DNA of 64,000 nucleotides from assembly GCF_026745355.1 (NCBI RefSeq), contig NC_079205.1, forward strand, positions 64,728,084 to 64,792,083. Direction: 5' to 3'. Below, piece after piece: positions 35,459 to 48,699 of this stretch; the stretch's first letter is position 1, and each line of letters starts with the position of its first letter. The position numbers and the translations under genes are program-made. This stretch comes from Beta vulgaris subsp. vulgaris. Its lineage: Eukaryota > Streptophyta > Magnoliopsida > Caryophyllales > Amaranthaceae. The notes under the pieces are model-generated. The model had not been told where the DNA came from, did not search any database, and was given only the letters and a program-made list of their open reading frames with translations.

Positions 35459-36170
35459 GAGCATGTACAATGGTTGGTGTCTCTCCAACTAGCTCTCCAC
35501 ACTCTCTCTCCTATTCTCTCTCTTCAAGCTACTCTCAAGAGCCATGTCTAAAAACACCCAACAACAATAAAACCCTTTAAAGAGCTCTCCTCAACTTTTC
35601 ATTATTTTGTGGTCCTATGTCAATAAACAAACCTCATTTCATATTATGATCAAAGTTTATAAATTAAGTTATTCATGTAAATTAAATATAATTACAAATT
35701 AATCTTTTTCATAATTTAAGCAAAGTAGAATTTTTAAAAAACAATTATTATGAGTGCTAATATTAATTTTCATACGTTTGGCATGGAATGAAGAATTAAC
35801 CTACAACATGAAAAACTAATTTTTAAACATCCGATATTAGGCTCATTTTATAGATAAAGGAAAATTATACTTGTTGGCATAATAATATTACCATCTTTTT
35901 TTTAATTTTTATAGAAAAGATCATTAAATGGTTGCATAAGAAAAATAGAATTGAAGTAATTATAATAAAAAGTGGGTCCACACATTGGAGAGCCATCTCT
36001 CCATCAACCCAAATGGTATCTCCCCCAAGAGCCCTTTTGCAAAGTGTCTCCATGGAGAGACACCCAAGACACACCAAGAGCCCATTGTTGGGTAAGAGGT
36101 GGCTCTCCATTTTCTCTCTCCTTGAAGAGCTAGTTGGAGAGCTAGTTGGAGACCCCCATTGTACATATAG
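35459..36170. mobile_element. PIF/Harbinger-like non-autonomous element (GAGCATGTACAATGG)
   Basis: The left end GAGCATGTACAATGG follows TTA. The right end, reversed, reads CTATATGTACAATGGGGGTC. Both ends continue with inverted TCTCCAACTAGCTCTCC, giving a terminal repeat of about 40 bp. The interior has no transposase; frames at 35865-36218 come from the inverted sequence. A sister family member lies at 60507-60853. Confidence 0.7.
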
Positions 36171-38038
36171 TGATTGTGCTTTTGGGAAGTGATTGTTACA
36201 TTGTATCTGATTCATCAATAAATTTTAAAGCTACATTCTTTCGAAGTGATATTTGCTAAATGGTACTGTCGTACTGAACTTAATAAAGCTAAATTGAACT
36301 GAACTTAATGGAATTGAGCTGAAATTAAAAGAAAATAAGTCCAAAAGAATAGAGCTTTAAGTCATATTAAAAGATGTACATGAAATTATAAGGTATAGAA
36401 CTATAAGTTAACCGATAAACATACTAGAAAATAAGACGTATTAGAAAGAAATTAATTTCAATTGGAGTTTGAGGTTCATCAACAAAATTTGAACCTTTGA
36501 ATATTTTGTTTCACACATTCTAAAACTTGTAAGTAATTTTTCTTAATCTTTTTCCCGTATCAGAAAAAACCATAATGTAATTGATTAATGTGCACAACTA
36601 AATCAAGCTTAATTCTATTGTGGAACTTAGAAAAAGAAAAAAAAAAAAAGAGTCTTCTATTTAGGTGATTGATAATGTAAACAAAGACATTAAATAATTG
36701 ATTTGAAGTTCAATTGTATTCATACATTAAAGATTAAGAAGGAAACACTAATGACTAATGTTCCTCCCCCCACCACACCACACCCCCACAACCAAACCAA
36801 CCAAGTTCCATCCTACATCTTAATCCAAATACTTGTGTATCAAAGCGTCAAACTCGACTTACATCATATAAATCATAAATTGGTCTAAAATAATATTTTT
36901 TTTTAGATGCAACATTTAATCAATTATTGCATCTAGGAAAAACAAAGAGGTATATTAAGTTGCACCCATGTCAAAAATTCAACACAGTAACTTGAGTTGA
37001 AACAACGACTACAAGTAAGATCACGATTGCTCACCTAAGCATAAATCCAAAGTTTTGAATTGGTAGTGATCTTACCTGGCAAAATGTGATGTGAAAAGTC
37101 CAGTGACAATTAATTCAATGATCGGCACCCATCAAACAAAAAGATTATCCTAGATAAGACAAGAATGAAGAAACTCAGGTATTATGATGTTCCAAGTTAC
37201 CTACATAAGCTAATAAAGTAACAACATAAACAAAAGGGGGGTAAATTATAGATTATGTTTATATAGTAGTATATCATCAAATTCAAACAACAAAATCAGA
37301 CCAAATCAGTAAAAGTTGCATTATCAGATGCATCATTCATTATTCATATGTATAATATATAAGTTGTAACATCTAAAAAGAAGCAGAATACTAAGATAAT
37401 TACAGCTATTAGCTGTTATTTGTGGTCAAATCCGTGCTTAATAAACTAATACTTTGATTAAGTATACCAAGGTCACATCCCTACACCATTATCAGACTGT
37501 TAACATCAATTATCAGTTAAAAATAATACTCTGAATCTGACTGATCAACCATAAAACTTTATAATAACCATAATAAACCAAGGAATCATCAGAAACTAAT
37601 CAATTTATTAATTGATCCTAGGCCGGCATTAGCGATCAGAAGAACAAGTTAATGGAGTTTTTAGAGGGTAGCACGTGAGTCAGCACTTTCAGATTTTTAA
37701 GAACGATTCTCTGCGCAGTCCCATTCAAGCAAAGTGAAAAAGACAAAAAGCAAGCTTGAAAGGAGAGACTAAATTTACTACATTTATGTTATTACCATGA
37801 CAGCACATTGAGTTAAAATACTTAAATTCACCGTTCTGACGCACTGAAAAAAATAGGTCTAAATACACACCTAACTGTACTGCACATAACAAGTATGGCA
37901 ATGGACTTGGAAATTTGATTGCTTAATCAAGAGCAAGGGAGATGTTGGCAATTTAGATCATTGAGGGTATTCTGGTCAGTTTTTTTGCTATATACACACA
38001 CATTCCACGAATGTCTATAATGCCTGTTTCAAAGACAG
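36171..38038. other. Intergenic; CTGAAC repeat relic only
   Basis: At 36275-36330 a short CTGAACTTAATAAAGCTAAA-type relic recalls the CTGAAC MITE family. Otherwise nothing resembling a gene was seen. Confidence 0.5.
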
Positions 38039-38055
38039 TATATCATTTTGCGGTA

Positions 38056-38266
38056 CTACCAAAGACCTTTACGTCTAATGGTATGACTTCTTATCTCCCA
38101 CGTGGGAGACCAAAGTTCAAATTTTGGTGAAAGCAAATTTCAATGTTGTGAGGAGGGGGGAAGGGGTTTGGGACTTGTTGGGCCTCTGGGTGAGTGACTC
38201 TTGTAGGAGGGCAGCTCATAAGAAATTCTTGTTACCATGGGTTCTCGAAAGAGGGCCCAAAAAGAA
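38056..38266 (+). mobile_element. tRNA-derived SINE
   Basis: GTCTAATGGTATGAC resembles an A box and AGTTCAAATTTTGG (38114-38127) a B box. The 3' tail GTTACCATGGGTTCTCGAAA matches the SINEs at 21804 and 61371. Direct repeats ATATCATTTTGCGGTA (38039) and ATATCATTTCGCGGTA (38267-38282) differ by one base. Confidence 0.75.
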
Positions 38267-38282
38267 TATCATTTCGCGGTAT

Positions 38283-39827
38283 TGACCATTTGGGAGCACA
38301 AAACATGGAGCTCACAGCCGGAGCGAACAAAACACGCGCGTGACATCCATGTATCATGTCACCTGCCTCTTGACACGCGTGTGCCTTACACGCGCTCATG
38401 AGTTTCTAAAATAGCTTTTAAAAATTAAACTGAAAAGGGAAAAAAGAAAAGTATGTTAACGATCAAGTATTGTTCACACAAGACTTTCACAATTATATAT
38501 ACTTCATCCGAGGTGAATTTAGGGAAAAGTAGGCATATATGGTACACAAAATGCAAGGTATTGTGTTTGAAGCTATATACTCCTATTACATTCAACTTTT
38601 CCTGATCTCAAGATATCTTCAAACGTCAAGCAATGCAGTTTATTTGTAAAAAATAAGAATAATGATCCAAGAGGACCAAGACTGTTCCCAAAAGAGTATG
38701 ATAATTTTATCATTATCCAGGACATGGATAATCAATTATATTACTAAGAATAAGATATCAACTCTTCATCCACTAAATCACTAGGCTACCTTCACAATGT
38801 TGAAAGGAGTTGACTAAAAGATGTATGATGGAATGATCATACTGCATACATGCTTTCTTTAACTCTTGGAACCACTTTAAGCATATCAAAAATGCTTTCT
38901 TCTAGACTGAAAACTTATATAAATTTACTGGCTGTTATCTGCACTTATTATTTTTTAACTTAGTTCTATAGTAACAACTTTTACTAACAAAGTAGTTGTT
39001 AAGATAGCAACTTTGGTTTCCAAGGTGCCCCCTTGGAATTCAGTTCTTTTTTCCTTTAGATAAGGCGAATGCCAAGTTTTGTTTATATTAATCCAACAAG
39101 TACAACAAGAACATGAATTTACGATTCTTGAAAAAAAAAATTAAAGTCACTGCTTCTTAAGAATGTCTAAAACAAGCATGAAAATTGAAAGGCATATATT
39201 AACAGTATTGAAGTCTTTGAGCACGACAACAGATGATAGATCATACATCCCTCAATAAGAAGGGAGAAAAGAATATCCAAATTCCAATCTCATGGGCATT
39301 TCTTTATTCCCCTTATAGAGCGTTTTAAAGTAAAACTGATTAAATCTAGAATTTTTTCCAAGGAAAATCTCTAGGATGTGATGACTTTGCCTATCGGGTA
39401 TGGTTACCGAAAAAGTAAATGTGATTATATCCTCTATAAGAAAAGTATTGCATTTACACTTGGGGAAAAAGGATGATTAACGTTAACTTCTACATACAAA
39501 GTCAAACAAGTTGCAATCATAGTCTACATAAATTCATACTCCTACAATTCTACTTTTACATTTACCCTAAAAAATTTTGTTTTATCCTAACACTTTAAGT
39601 GTTTTGGTACTACACACCAATTAGGTTCATTCTCTTCACCTTTAAAAAGTATATCTAAGTTGTGAGAAAATAAATTCTAATAAGTTGATAAGATCAATTT
39701 GATAAAATTCAGGTGAAGATGACCTAATAAGTTCACATAAGTTTTAATTAATTATATAAATTCAAGTAATAAAAAAGCTAGACAACCAAAACTCCAAGAC
39801 AAACCTCCCAACCACGAAAAAGTGTTG
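38283..39827. other. Intergenic; cluster of ACGCG words at 38332-38398
   Basis: No gene is seen. Just beyond the SINE, about 70 bp hold ACGCGCGTG, ACGCGTGTG and ACGCGC, an unusual density of CGCG-box-like words in otherwise AT-rich DNA. Confidence 0.45.
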
Positions 39828-40108
39828 GCGTCTCATTATTATGGACTGTAACATGGGTATTTTAGTAATTTCCTAGGCTGAAGGTACAAAAGTAAAGTGT
39901 AAGTTAGTACCAAAGTGTAGTCAAATTGGTACCAAAGAGTAATTTTGGTATCAAACCAAGTAAGAGATTTTAGTACGAACTTTGCAGTGATTTTTCTTTT
40001 GTTTTTTTATTTTTACTAACTTACATTTACTTTGGTACTCAAAACCTACGAAATTACTTTGGTACCCTTATGGAAGTCTCTACTTTGTACTCTAACAATG
40101 AGATGTCT
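39828..40108. mobile_element. MITE with ~85-bp inverted termini
   Basis: The left arm (GTCTCATTATTATGGAC ... GTAAAGTGTAAGTTAGTA) and the reversed right arm (ATCTCATTGTTAGAGTAC ... AAATGTAAGTTAGTA) are about 75 percent alike by eye, leaving a short centre. Long arms suggest a Mutator-like or fold-back MITE. The words TTGGTACC/TACCAAAG recur throughout. Confidence 0.55.
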
Positions 40109-40559
40109 ATCGAAGCTCCTCAGCCACACATGCTAAAAAAAAAGGCAAAAGAATAATCCAGTATTAGCAAGTTAGCTTCCTTAATATAGACGGGCCATAT
40201 CTGAAGGTCAACTCTTGGTAGATTCTCAGCCAGCTCAAGCAGAACATGATAAGAACAAGCAAATATTAGAACCCTTTTTATTTCTTTCCTGTTTTGATGA
40301 GGCAAAGTAGTGGCAAACAATACTACATTAGACATACTTCACTCATTTAATTAGTGCGTAAATGTTTTATTTGTAGTCATTATGTAGAAGAAGTGGCCGC
40401 CACATACACGACGAAGACAAAGATTCTAGGCTCCCACAGTATACTGAGTAAGAATTTGATGAGAATTCAGAGAAATAAATAAGTTCTCAAGTCTATACTT
40501 ACACTTTGTGCCTCCCATTGCCCAGCAAACTTTTGCCAACTTCTTGACCACGCCTGTAT

Positions 40560-42018
40560 AATCAAAACTTCCACAAATCACTTAACAGATATAATTCGTA
40601 CAGACAAAGGATACTCTTTTCCATATAGCAAACTCCAAATTTTACATATACGCAAACATTAAAACGCATTAATTCAAATACGTAGGTAACTAATTAACTA
40701 TAAATTCACCATGAATATACAAGCTAAGGATAATATCATAATTGTATAATGAGTTTATTACCCATGTATCATTCCAGTAGAGTAAGAATTAGACAACAAT
40801 TCAGAGGATTATTTATTTCAACTCAAGTATTCGTATCAAAAACTTGAAAAACCTACAAGCATATTGGCACTTGACACTTCATTTGAGACAAAAAGGCAAG
40901 GGTATGTTCCATTGTCTAGCATGAGTACTCCAGTCTAGTAACATGACATATTATGGTAAACTAGTGATTTCCCAACACACGATTAGACAACAATTAAACA
41001 ATGGAATAACGCATCGAGCTAGTTTAGTAGCTTTAGTATTGCTACTACTTCAAGTTCAATCACAAGTTTTCATGTTCCAATATAGGGAAAAAAACAATAC
41101 TATTTTGATAATTTTTAAGAATAAAAAGGATTTGCAATATGACAAGGTTACTACTAACTTTTCACTTGTTTGTATCTGATTCAAGTTTTCAACTCATCAG
41201 ATAATTAGTCATAAAGAAATGGCAAGGACGGGGAAATATGCCAATATTGCTTGCTATGTCAAAACTAATAAAGTAAAATTCTTCTCCAACAAATAAGGAA
41301 GAAACAAGGACTTTTTCCTTAATAAAGGTCAAAATAACAGTTTCAGAGCTTAGAAGCACAGAAAAGCTATGAGAAGTGGAGAATTGGACTTCAAACAAAG
41401 ATTATGTAAAAATTAGTTCTCAATTATTAATTTTTTCCTCTTTCCCCCTTTTACACACAAGTACTACTATCAATGTATAGATGTCACTTTTATGATGAGT
41501 CACCTACACACACACTCACCCTCTAGGCCTCTACCCCCCAACCTCAGATGTCTCAATATATAATCACCTTTCATCAATCAATGTGGGCCATTAATGCACA
41601 GAAAATAGATTTAAAAAATAAATGCTACCTAAAAAAGCATCATTTTAACTAAACCAATACAGGTGGTCCAACAAAAGGATACAACAGTCAAATCACATAC
41701 TAAATAGACCCAAACTATCTGCATCTAATTCATTAAAAGGGATTACTTCCCGTTAAAGGATGAATACCTTTGCAAATCTTATCCAAGAAAATTAATTATA
41801 AGAAAACAAAGTAAAGACACATGGCAATTTAATCAAAATTAAGCCAAAAACTTTCTTTACGACTCTATCACAGATAAAACTTGATTAACCCACTGGCTAA
41901 CTTACCCACTACTGATACAATTTAATGTAAGGTGAATCCAACTTAATATTAACAATTATTTTTTAATGATCTATTAGGAGTTGATAATCTACGCAGTGGG
42001 TGGTAGTCATATACTTAC
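40560..42018. other. Intergenic upstream of the bHLH gene
   Basis: No coding frame or element was recognised; short frames at 40943 and 41189 have no domain. Confidence 0.45.
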
Positions 42019-42147
42019 ATCCCTTGCAATTCATCCTCTTCCACATGCTTCCATCATAGTGACGCAACAAAATTTTCCAACAATAAATGCTGCACACGTC
42101 ATATACATGCTATAGTTAGACCTTTAAGTTAGCACCCAAAATAATAC

Positions 42148-42155
42148 TATAAAAA
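42148..42155 (+). promoter_or_regulatory. Possible TATA box of the bHLH gene
   Basis: TATAAAAA about 600 bp before the start codon predicts a long leader, possibly spliced (an AG acceptor occurs in CTTATGATCAG at 42617-42627). A minus-strand exon candidate, 42019-42089, lies only about 60 bp further upstream. Confidence 0.35.
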
Positions 42156-42750
42156 GAGGAGTTCTGTAATTAAGAAGTGGATTGAGGGTGTTTTGGTCAG
42201 TTGACCATTTTAGAAACCTGCTAGAATACCCAAATCTAAAAGCAGTAGTGCTTCTCATTGCTTAAAGTACTGAAAAAATACTCCAAAAAAAGAAAGGGAG
42301 AACCAAATAAAAGGTTTATGTCTCTAATACAATCTCTCTCTTGATCATTTACCAGCATTACCCCCTTTCCATCAATATAATCATCATATTCAGCAGTAGC
42401 AGAAGAGCTGAGAGAAATACAGAGAGTAGTAAATACCGCAGAAAACAGATTTTGCCGCTCAAAGAGGGAAGAGAGGTGGAAAGAAGAGGTAGTTGGTGGT
42501 TTCTGCTTGTTATTCAGCGGCTTTTTTACTTTTGGGTTCACATGTAAAATTCCTTGCACAAAGTGCTTTGTTTTCAGCCACAAGTATGTAGTTTACAGAT
42601 ATGTTATGTGTATGACTTATGATCAGGTCGAATAGGGTTCTGTATTCCCCTGTTTTCCTCTGCCTATTTTTGGGTTTTTTTTCTTTGGGTAAGTAGGGAA
42701 TCTAAAATAAGGAAAGAATAGATAATTGGAGTCCCAAAGAGAGGAGGGAG

Positions 42751-44922
42751 ATGGATTCTGATTTTCAGCAGCAACAATACCCACATCATTTCCATGAATT
42801 CCCACGACAGTTTCACCATCAAAAGCAACAAACAAACAATCTCACGCGGTTTCGCTCAGCCCCAAGCTCGTATTTTGCGAGTTTTCTTGATGCTGCTGCA
42901 GATACTGTCACTACTACTGGTGGTGCTAGTGGAGGTGGTGGAGGTGGTGGAGTTGGAGTTGTAGGTGGAGGTGGAGGCGGAGGAGCAGAGAAACGGGAAT
43001 ATACAAATGCTAGACCACTAAGCCCCGAAACAGAGAGCATCTTTGCCAACTTCATGTCAAGCATAGGAGCTGAAAACAACTCTTCATCACAAAAGTTATG
43101 CAACATACAAGAAACCTCTGCAGTTCAACCTGAGTATACGGTCAGGGTTAAGGAAGAGACAGATACTCAGCACCAGCAGCAGCTACAGCAGAGTAATTTT
43201 AATACTCAATCTCAGATGCTATATCATATACCACCAAAACCACCTTTGTCAAACCAGCACACTGCAGCTGTTAGTTCAGCAATGCAAAACTCATTTAAGG
43301 CTGTTGCTGCTAGTTCATCGGGGATAAATTCGATACCCCTTATGAGGACTGGTGGTGGTGTGGGCATCAACAATAATAATGTCAGTCTCACTAGGCATAG
43401 CAGCTCCCCTGCTGGATTTTTCGCCAACCTGAACATGGATACTGGTACCCTTCTCTAACTTCTTGATCTAACTATTTAACACTGTTTAAGAAGTTGACCA
43501 TCTTATGCAGATCTGAGAACATCTCAACAAATTTTCAGCCTTTACACTTTTTAGGTTTTGGCTATTGGAATTCTAAGATTGATGGCATATGGCAGGTTAT
43601 GGCATGATAGGAGGGATGGGGAACTATGGAGGTGGTAATGGAGGTAATGTTCAGGTAAATGTTTCGTCAGGTCAAGCTTCCACTTCAGATCTCATAAACC
43701 AGAACTCAGATGTTGCGGCAAAAAGCTTGAGAATGAATAGCCTAGATGAAAAAAGATTCAGCCACTCTAGCAACAACCACAACAATGACAGCAACTATGG
43801 CTTCTCTATGAATTCATGGGATGACTCAATTTTATCAGAAAATTACTCAAGCTTAGATGGAGTTGAAGATGAGGACATAAAGATATTTCCTGAGCTAAAT
43901 ACATCAGAAAATCAGGTTATAAAATAAGACTATTTTGTGGCTTTTACCTCTTAATCACACTTATGTGTATGGCTATTTGATTGTGATTCTGGTTATTTGT
44001 CAGAGTGGAGAGGGAAAACACCGGCCTCCACCTTTGACTCATCATCTCAGTCTACCAAAGACATTACCAGAAATGTCAAATATGGAAAAATTCCTGCAAT
44101 ACCAAGACTCAGTACCCCTAAGAATCAGAGCTAAGAGAGGATGTGCTACACACCCAAGAAGCATTGCTGAGAGGGTAAGAATTCAATTTTACTTCCAAAA
44201 AATTTGAAATATTTGTTAATCAGCCAATTTGATTACAGGCTTAGAGCTTAGTGAAACATTTATGATGTTTTTTACTACTTAATTACAGGTAAGAAGAACC
44301 AGAATTAGTGAAAGGATGAGGAAGCTTCAAGATCTTGTTCCCAACATGGACAAGGTTAGTAACACGCTAAAGAAATCAGCAAAACTCCATGTTAAGAGAC
44401 CGTGCTACTTGATTGCATTATTAGCTAAAAAATTTACAACCCTTGTTTCTTTGCAGCAAACAAACACAGCAGACATGCTAGATTTGGCAGTTGAGTATAT
44501 CAAAGACCTTCAGAAGAAAGTTGAGGTGATATTCAATTTCAGGCTCGTAATTGAAATCTAGAAATTATTATAATGTTGCTTTATTTAGCAAATATTAGAG
44601 TGGAAAAAGAAAACTTTGTTCTTGCCAAATAACAAAGCTACAAATATTGGTCCCCACTTAATGAGTGAACTTTTTTATCCACATTGTCCTCTTCCCACAA
44701 AAATAGCCTCACAGGATCCAGTGATCCACCTTTTGCTGTAAGAAGCAATTTCTAAATACCCCTTGAAAAGTTCAATTGTACTACTATTAAAGTTAATGAA
44801 AGTTGACCAAAATGCATTTCCATTTTTATCATCCATTAAGTCCCATCTCATATATTTTCCTTCCATGATGATTTAATCTCCAGAATCTCAATGATAATCG
44901 GGCAAAGTGTACCTGCTCATAA
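42751..44922 (+). CDS. bHLH transcription factor, FBH/bHLH122-130 type, six exons
   Basis: Exons: 42751-43444, 43596-43915, 44004-44174, 44289-44354, 44457-44525, 44884-44922. Borders are GT..AG and phases agree, giving 452 aa. The N-terminal motif LTRFRSAPSSYFASFLD and PLSPETESIFANFMSS are typical of this plant subfamily; a glycine run and Gln/Asn-rich stretches lie between, and SPAGFFANL closes exon 1. The bHLH domain spans about residues 380-440: basic region RGCATHPRSIAERVRR (Glu394, Arg397, Arg398 for E-box contact), helix 1 ISERMRKLQDLVPNMDK, helix 2 TADMLDLAVEYIKDLQKKV, and tail RAKCTCS. Relatives act in the nucleus; Arabidopsis FBH proteins activate CONSTANS and bHLH122 acts in drought responses, but the role here is inferred. 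Exon 4 begins GTAAGAAG, which mimics a splice donor beside the true acceptor. Confidence 0.93.
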
Positions 44923-47900
44923 TAGTTGATGCCAGCCAACAAACTACAAAAAGGGTGTTCGAAAAGTGCGGAAGCTGTGGTGGAATGGCAACAGAAACCC
45001 ATGGTGGGTTAGTTCAGTTCTCCTTTTTTCACTGAAATGGAAGATGATCACGAGTTAAAGAATGAAAGAGAGAAAGGTAGGCAATAGAGTATTCTTTACA
45101 TAATCAGGGTATGAAGGAAGTAAAAAAAAAGTACCACTATTGTCTCCCAGGTAAGATCTAGATCTATTTGATGCCAGTAAGAAAAGCAACTGTACAGACA
45201 ACAATCCACGTGTACGTATATCATTATGTGTAGAATTAGCCAATTAGGCAATGAGAGGATTATTTTACTATTCCGAGAATGTGGGGAGAGATTCCTCACT
45301 ATGGCTAGCCGAATTTGTCTTGTAGTGCCATCTGTCATGAAATACAGAAATCAGTTAGCTATCCAACGTAGTAGCATTGAATGTTATACGAAGCTTATAT
45401 TATATAGACAATCTGTGAGCTGTTACTTTGCAGAGTTAAAGTCTTAAAGATACTACTAACATGAAAAGAAGGGCTGTACATAAAGTATTGAGGATGGTAT
45501 GTGAAAGTGCGGAAAAATGAAATTTGATGATAAGGACATTATTAAATAGCCACTCATAGTCTCATACAGTCATACTAGCAAAAACTAGAGAAGGTATTTC
45601 AGCCCACAAAACAATAGAAAAACTAGATAGTTTTAGAAGTTTTCTGTATCAAGGAGAGAGATATATTTAGTGGATTAGTTAAATTATTAACTTAGTTCAT
45701 TATTAAACCCTACTTAAATGACTTTGCTATTCCTTTGGTCTTTGGTCCAATTCCACTTTGCTGGGCTTTTGGATCTGGTTCATTGTTGTTTTACCATTTG
45801 AACTCAAAGTGTAGATTTGTATCATAGACCCCCACCCCTCCAGCCTCCCGTTAAGGTTTTTTAAACCCTTCTTGAACAACCTTACCATCCGCTCAATTCA
45901 TTTCTACTTTCTGAAGCACGAAGATTTAGTCCATCTCTATTAATCTATTATACATTTGACCTTACAAAGTCTAAGCCGAAATGTATCCAACTTATGATAT
46001 TAGTTTACCCTTTTTATTTGGTCAAAGTTTAAGAAAAAAAAAATTGATCGGGTCATTTGAAAGAAAAGAAATGCTACTATTTCAATTTTTTATTGAAAGA
46101 GCTATCAAGTATGCCACAAGGTTGCAGAGCCTCCAAAGTCTAACCTAAAAATATTGTTGTCATTAACTTTCAATACTTGGCAAGTTTCCTTTTCTAGAAT
46201 CTCCCAAGCACTAGATAGATTTGCAGCACATACTTTGAGCACCAAGCCACAACTCAAGAATGGCCTCCACCATATATATGATGTCGTAAGACATGATAAA
46301 AATAAATAGAAAAATTTGCTTGAGCACCAAGCCACAACTCAAGAATGGCCTCCACCATATATATGATGTCTAGGACATGATAGAAGTAAATAAAAAAGTA
46401 GAAAACAAAGAGAGACGAATTTAAATAAAAGTGCTCAAAAATAATTCACAGTTTCTTCTGGTATAGTGGAATAAGAGAATTTACTGAACCTCAGCAGAAA
46501 AATAATCTCAGACACTACCATATATTTCAAGTGAAGTTACCACAAAAGTTACAACTAATACTTTGATCACGAGTAAAGCATCTCATCATATTCATTAAGA
46601 TGTTTAACTACTCTATACACAATTAGTATAACACAATACAGATCCAAAGTGCAGAGAGGTCCAATATATGCAACCTTACACCTAAGCAGCCAGACTAGTA
46701 GAACAAGTTGTTTCCCAACTCCCCAAAAACCATGTCAAAACATTTTAGGATAAGTTCTCATAAAACTGATGAAGGACCCTTCAACAAACGAAAAGAAGTT
46801 CATGCTTCACATAATTACTCAATGTAACAGCTAATATTTCATTCAAGCCGTTATAAAATCTGTTAATACCCAATATCAATGGTAGACTGTGTTTGAGGTG
46901 GGGGTCTACTGTTTAGGGATGTAGCCAAGTCAAATTAATGGGAGCAGAAAATAGGCTTTTGTCATCACTAAGACTCCAAGAGACGGACTGATTCACATTG
47001 CAACTTTTCAGCAACTTTTTCAAATATAAACTGGGTTGCCAAGTCTAATATACAGCCCCAATTCACCAAATATGCAAATGATTGTTACATAAAGTCTAGT
47101 ATATTTAATCTCTTTCAACTCGAGCACTCTAAAGTCTCCTACCCTTCCAACCCCGGAAAGGAAAATGTTTATAGGTTATCTCAAAAGGGGACCATCCCTT
47201 CTCTATTCCTTAGCAAGTCCCCGACCATGGCGGAGAATGATACATCAAAATAATTTCTTTAGTAGGGTAACACCATTTGTAGACTACAGTATTATGACAG
47301 AAACAAAACGTTTTCTTGTATAGGAAAATAAGGCTTTCAAGCGTGGGGACTACAGATTTAAGTACCTGAACGTACTATTTAGCAAAGAAAAGTAGAAGGT
47401 AGCCAGCATTGAATGTCCAAATTTTAGTAATACATACGATCCTATGGGCATATCCAAGAGCCTGCATTTAGAACCATAGAAGGCAAATTCACACTCTCCG
47501 AGTCAGTACAACAATGAATAACCTGGACATTATGCTACCCAATAAATCTGAATTGAAGCTAGAAATGATTTGGGACATTTATTAGGAGAGCAGTTCTGAG
47601 TTCTGACTTTAAATGGCTAAGCAGAACATGCCAAATTTGGCTGTGGCATAGAGTAGTGCTCACCGTCGGTGATATGCAACTATTCTGATGCAAGTACATG
47701 TACACCCACAAAACAAAAAATAGAAAATAAAATTTTGCTACTCCCTTAATTTCACAACATAAGTGATAAGAAAGATTTATTTTTCCCTCAGAAAAAAATG
47801 ATTTCTCTCTCTTCAACCATACGAGCAACAAATTAAAGATGTTAGGACTTTTCAGCTTTGCTATTTAATGGTAAGTTTATGTAATTAGCCCCTAATACTT

Positions 47901-48490
47901 TCTCATTTATTTTCGAAATAGGTTTTCAAATTGGGGTAATTGTTCAAAAAAAGTATTAACATTTTCAAAGTTGGAAAGGAAAATAGTTAGGCAAATGGAA
48001 AAAATGGGACTACATGGCCTCATTGACAGAACTTCCAACATTTTCAATCTAGTAGTATACTAGTATTAGGGATTTTCTAATGTGTGCCCATCGGCATAAA
48101 TAACAATAGCTATATTTTATATCTATTAAATTCTTAAAATTACTATAAAATGAATCTTTCCTACTTGACTAATGCAAATATTTTAAAATCAATAACTTTT
48201 CCTTTGGGATTTACGTTCACCATGCCCTTGATTGGATATATTTGGTCTTGGTTTTTCTTTTAATTTGAAAGCGAAGCGGCCGAAAGTAGATTGTATGTAT
48301 ACCTATAGCATTACATGTGCCTGTGAGCACACATATATGTTAATAGGTAGTTGTTCACAAAATTTTGACATATACTACCACTGTTTCTTCTTAATCTACA
48401 TAATTTGACTTTCACACTTGCCAATGCAAAACTTTGACCATTAATATCTATAATTACAAGAAAATAAAAATTATAAAAAGTTGATATTTG
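44923..48490. other. Intergenic; 85-bp tandem duplication at 46235-46400
   Basis: TTGAGCACCAAGCCACAACT starts at 46235 and again at 46320, each followed by the same ~70 bp. The minus-strand frame at 46105-46335 ends in protein-like sequence (SSAWEILEKETCQVLKV), but no family is recognised. Nothing else suggests a gene. Confidence 0.5.
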
Positions 48491-48594
<104 letters not shown>

Positions 48595-48633
48595 TTTTAA
48601 GTATAAATCACAGACGATGGTTAAAGTGAAATA

Positions 48634-48697
48634 CTTCCTCCATTTCTTTTTAACTGTCATAGTACAAAGTGTGTGGATTAAAAAGAAACGGTGTGAG
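48634..48697. mobile_element. Very short Stowaway-like fold-back
   Basis: CTTCCTCCATTTCTTTTTAA pairs with TTAAAAAGAAACGGTGTGAG, flanked by TA. At 64 bp it is little more than two termini. Confidence 0.6.
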
Positions 48698-48699
48698 TA

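Noticed and set aside
40120..40335. 71-codon minus frame with protein-like middle (KRVLIFACSYHVLLELAENL)
   Set aside because: It looks partly real, but no family, conserved neighbour or splice structure supports it.
42819..43106. 95-codon minus frame rich in proline
   Set aside because: Antisense of the glycine run in bHLH exon 1.
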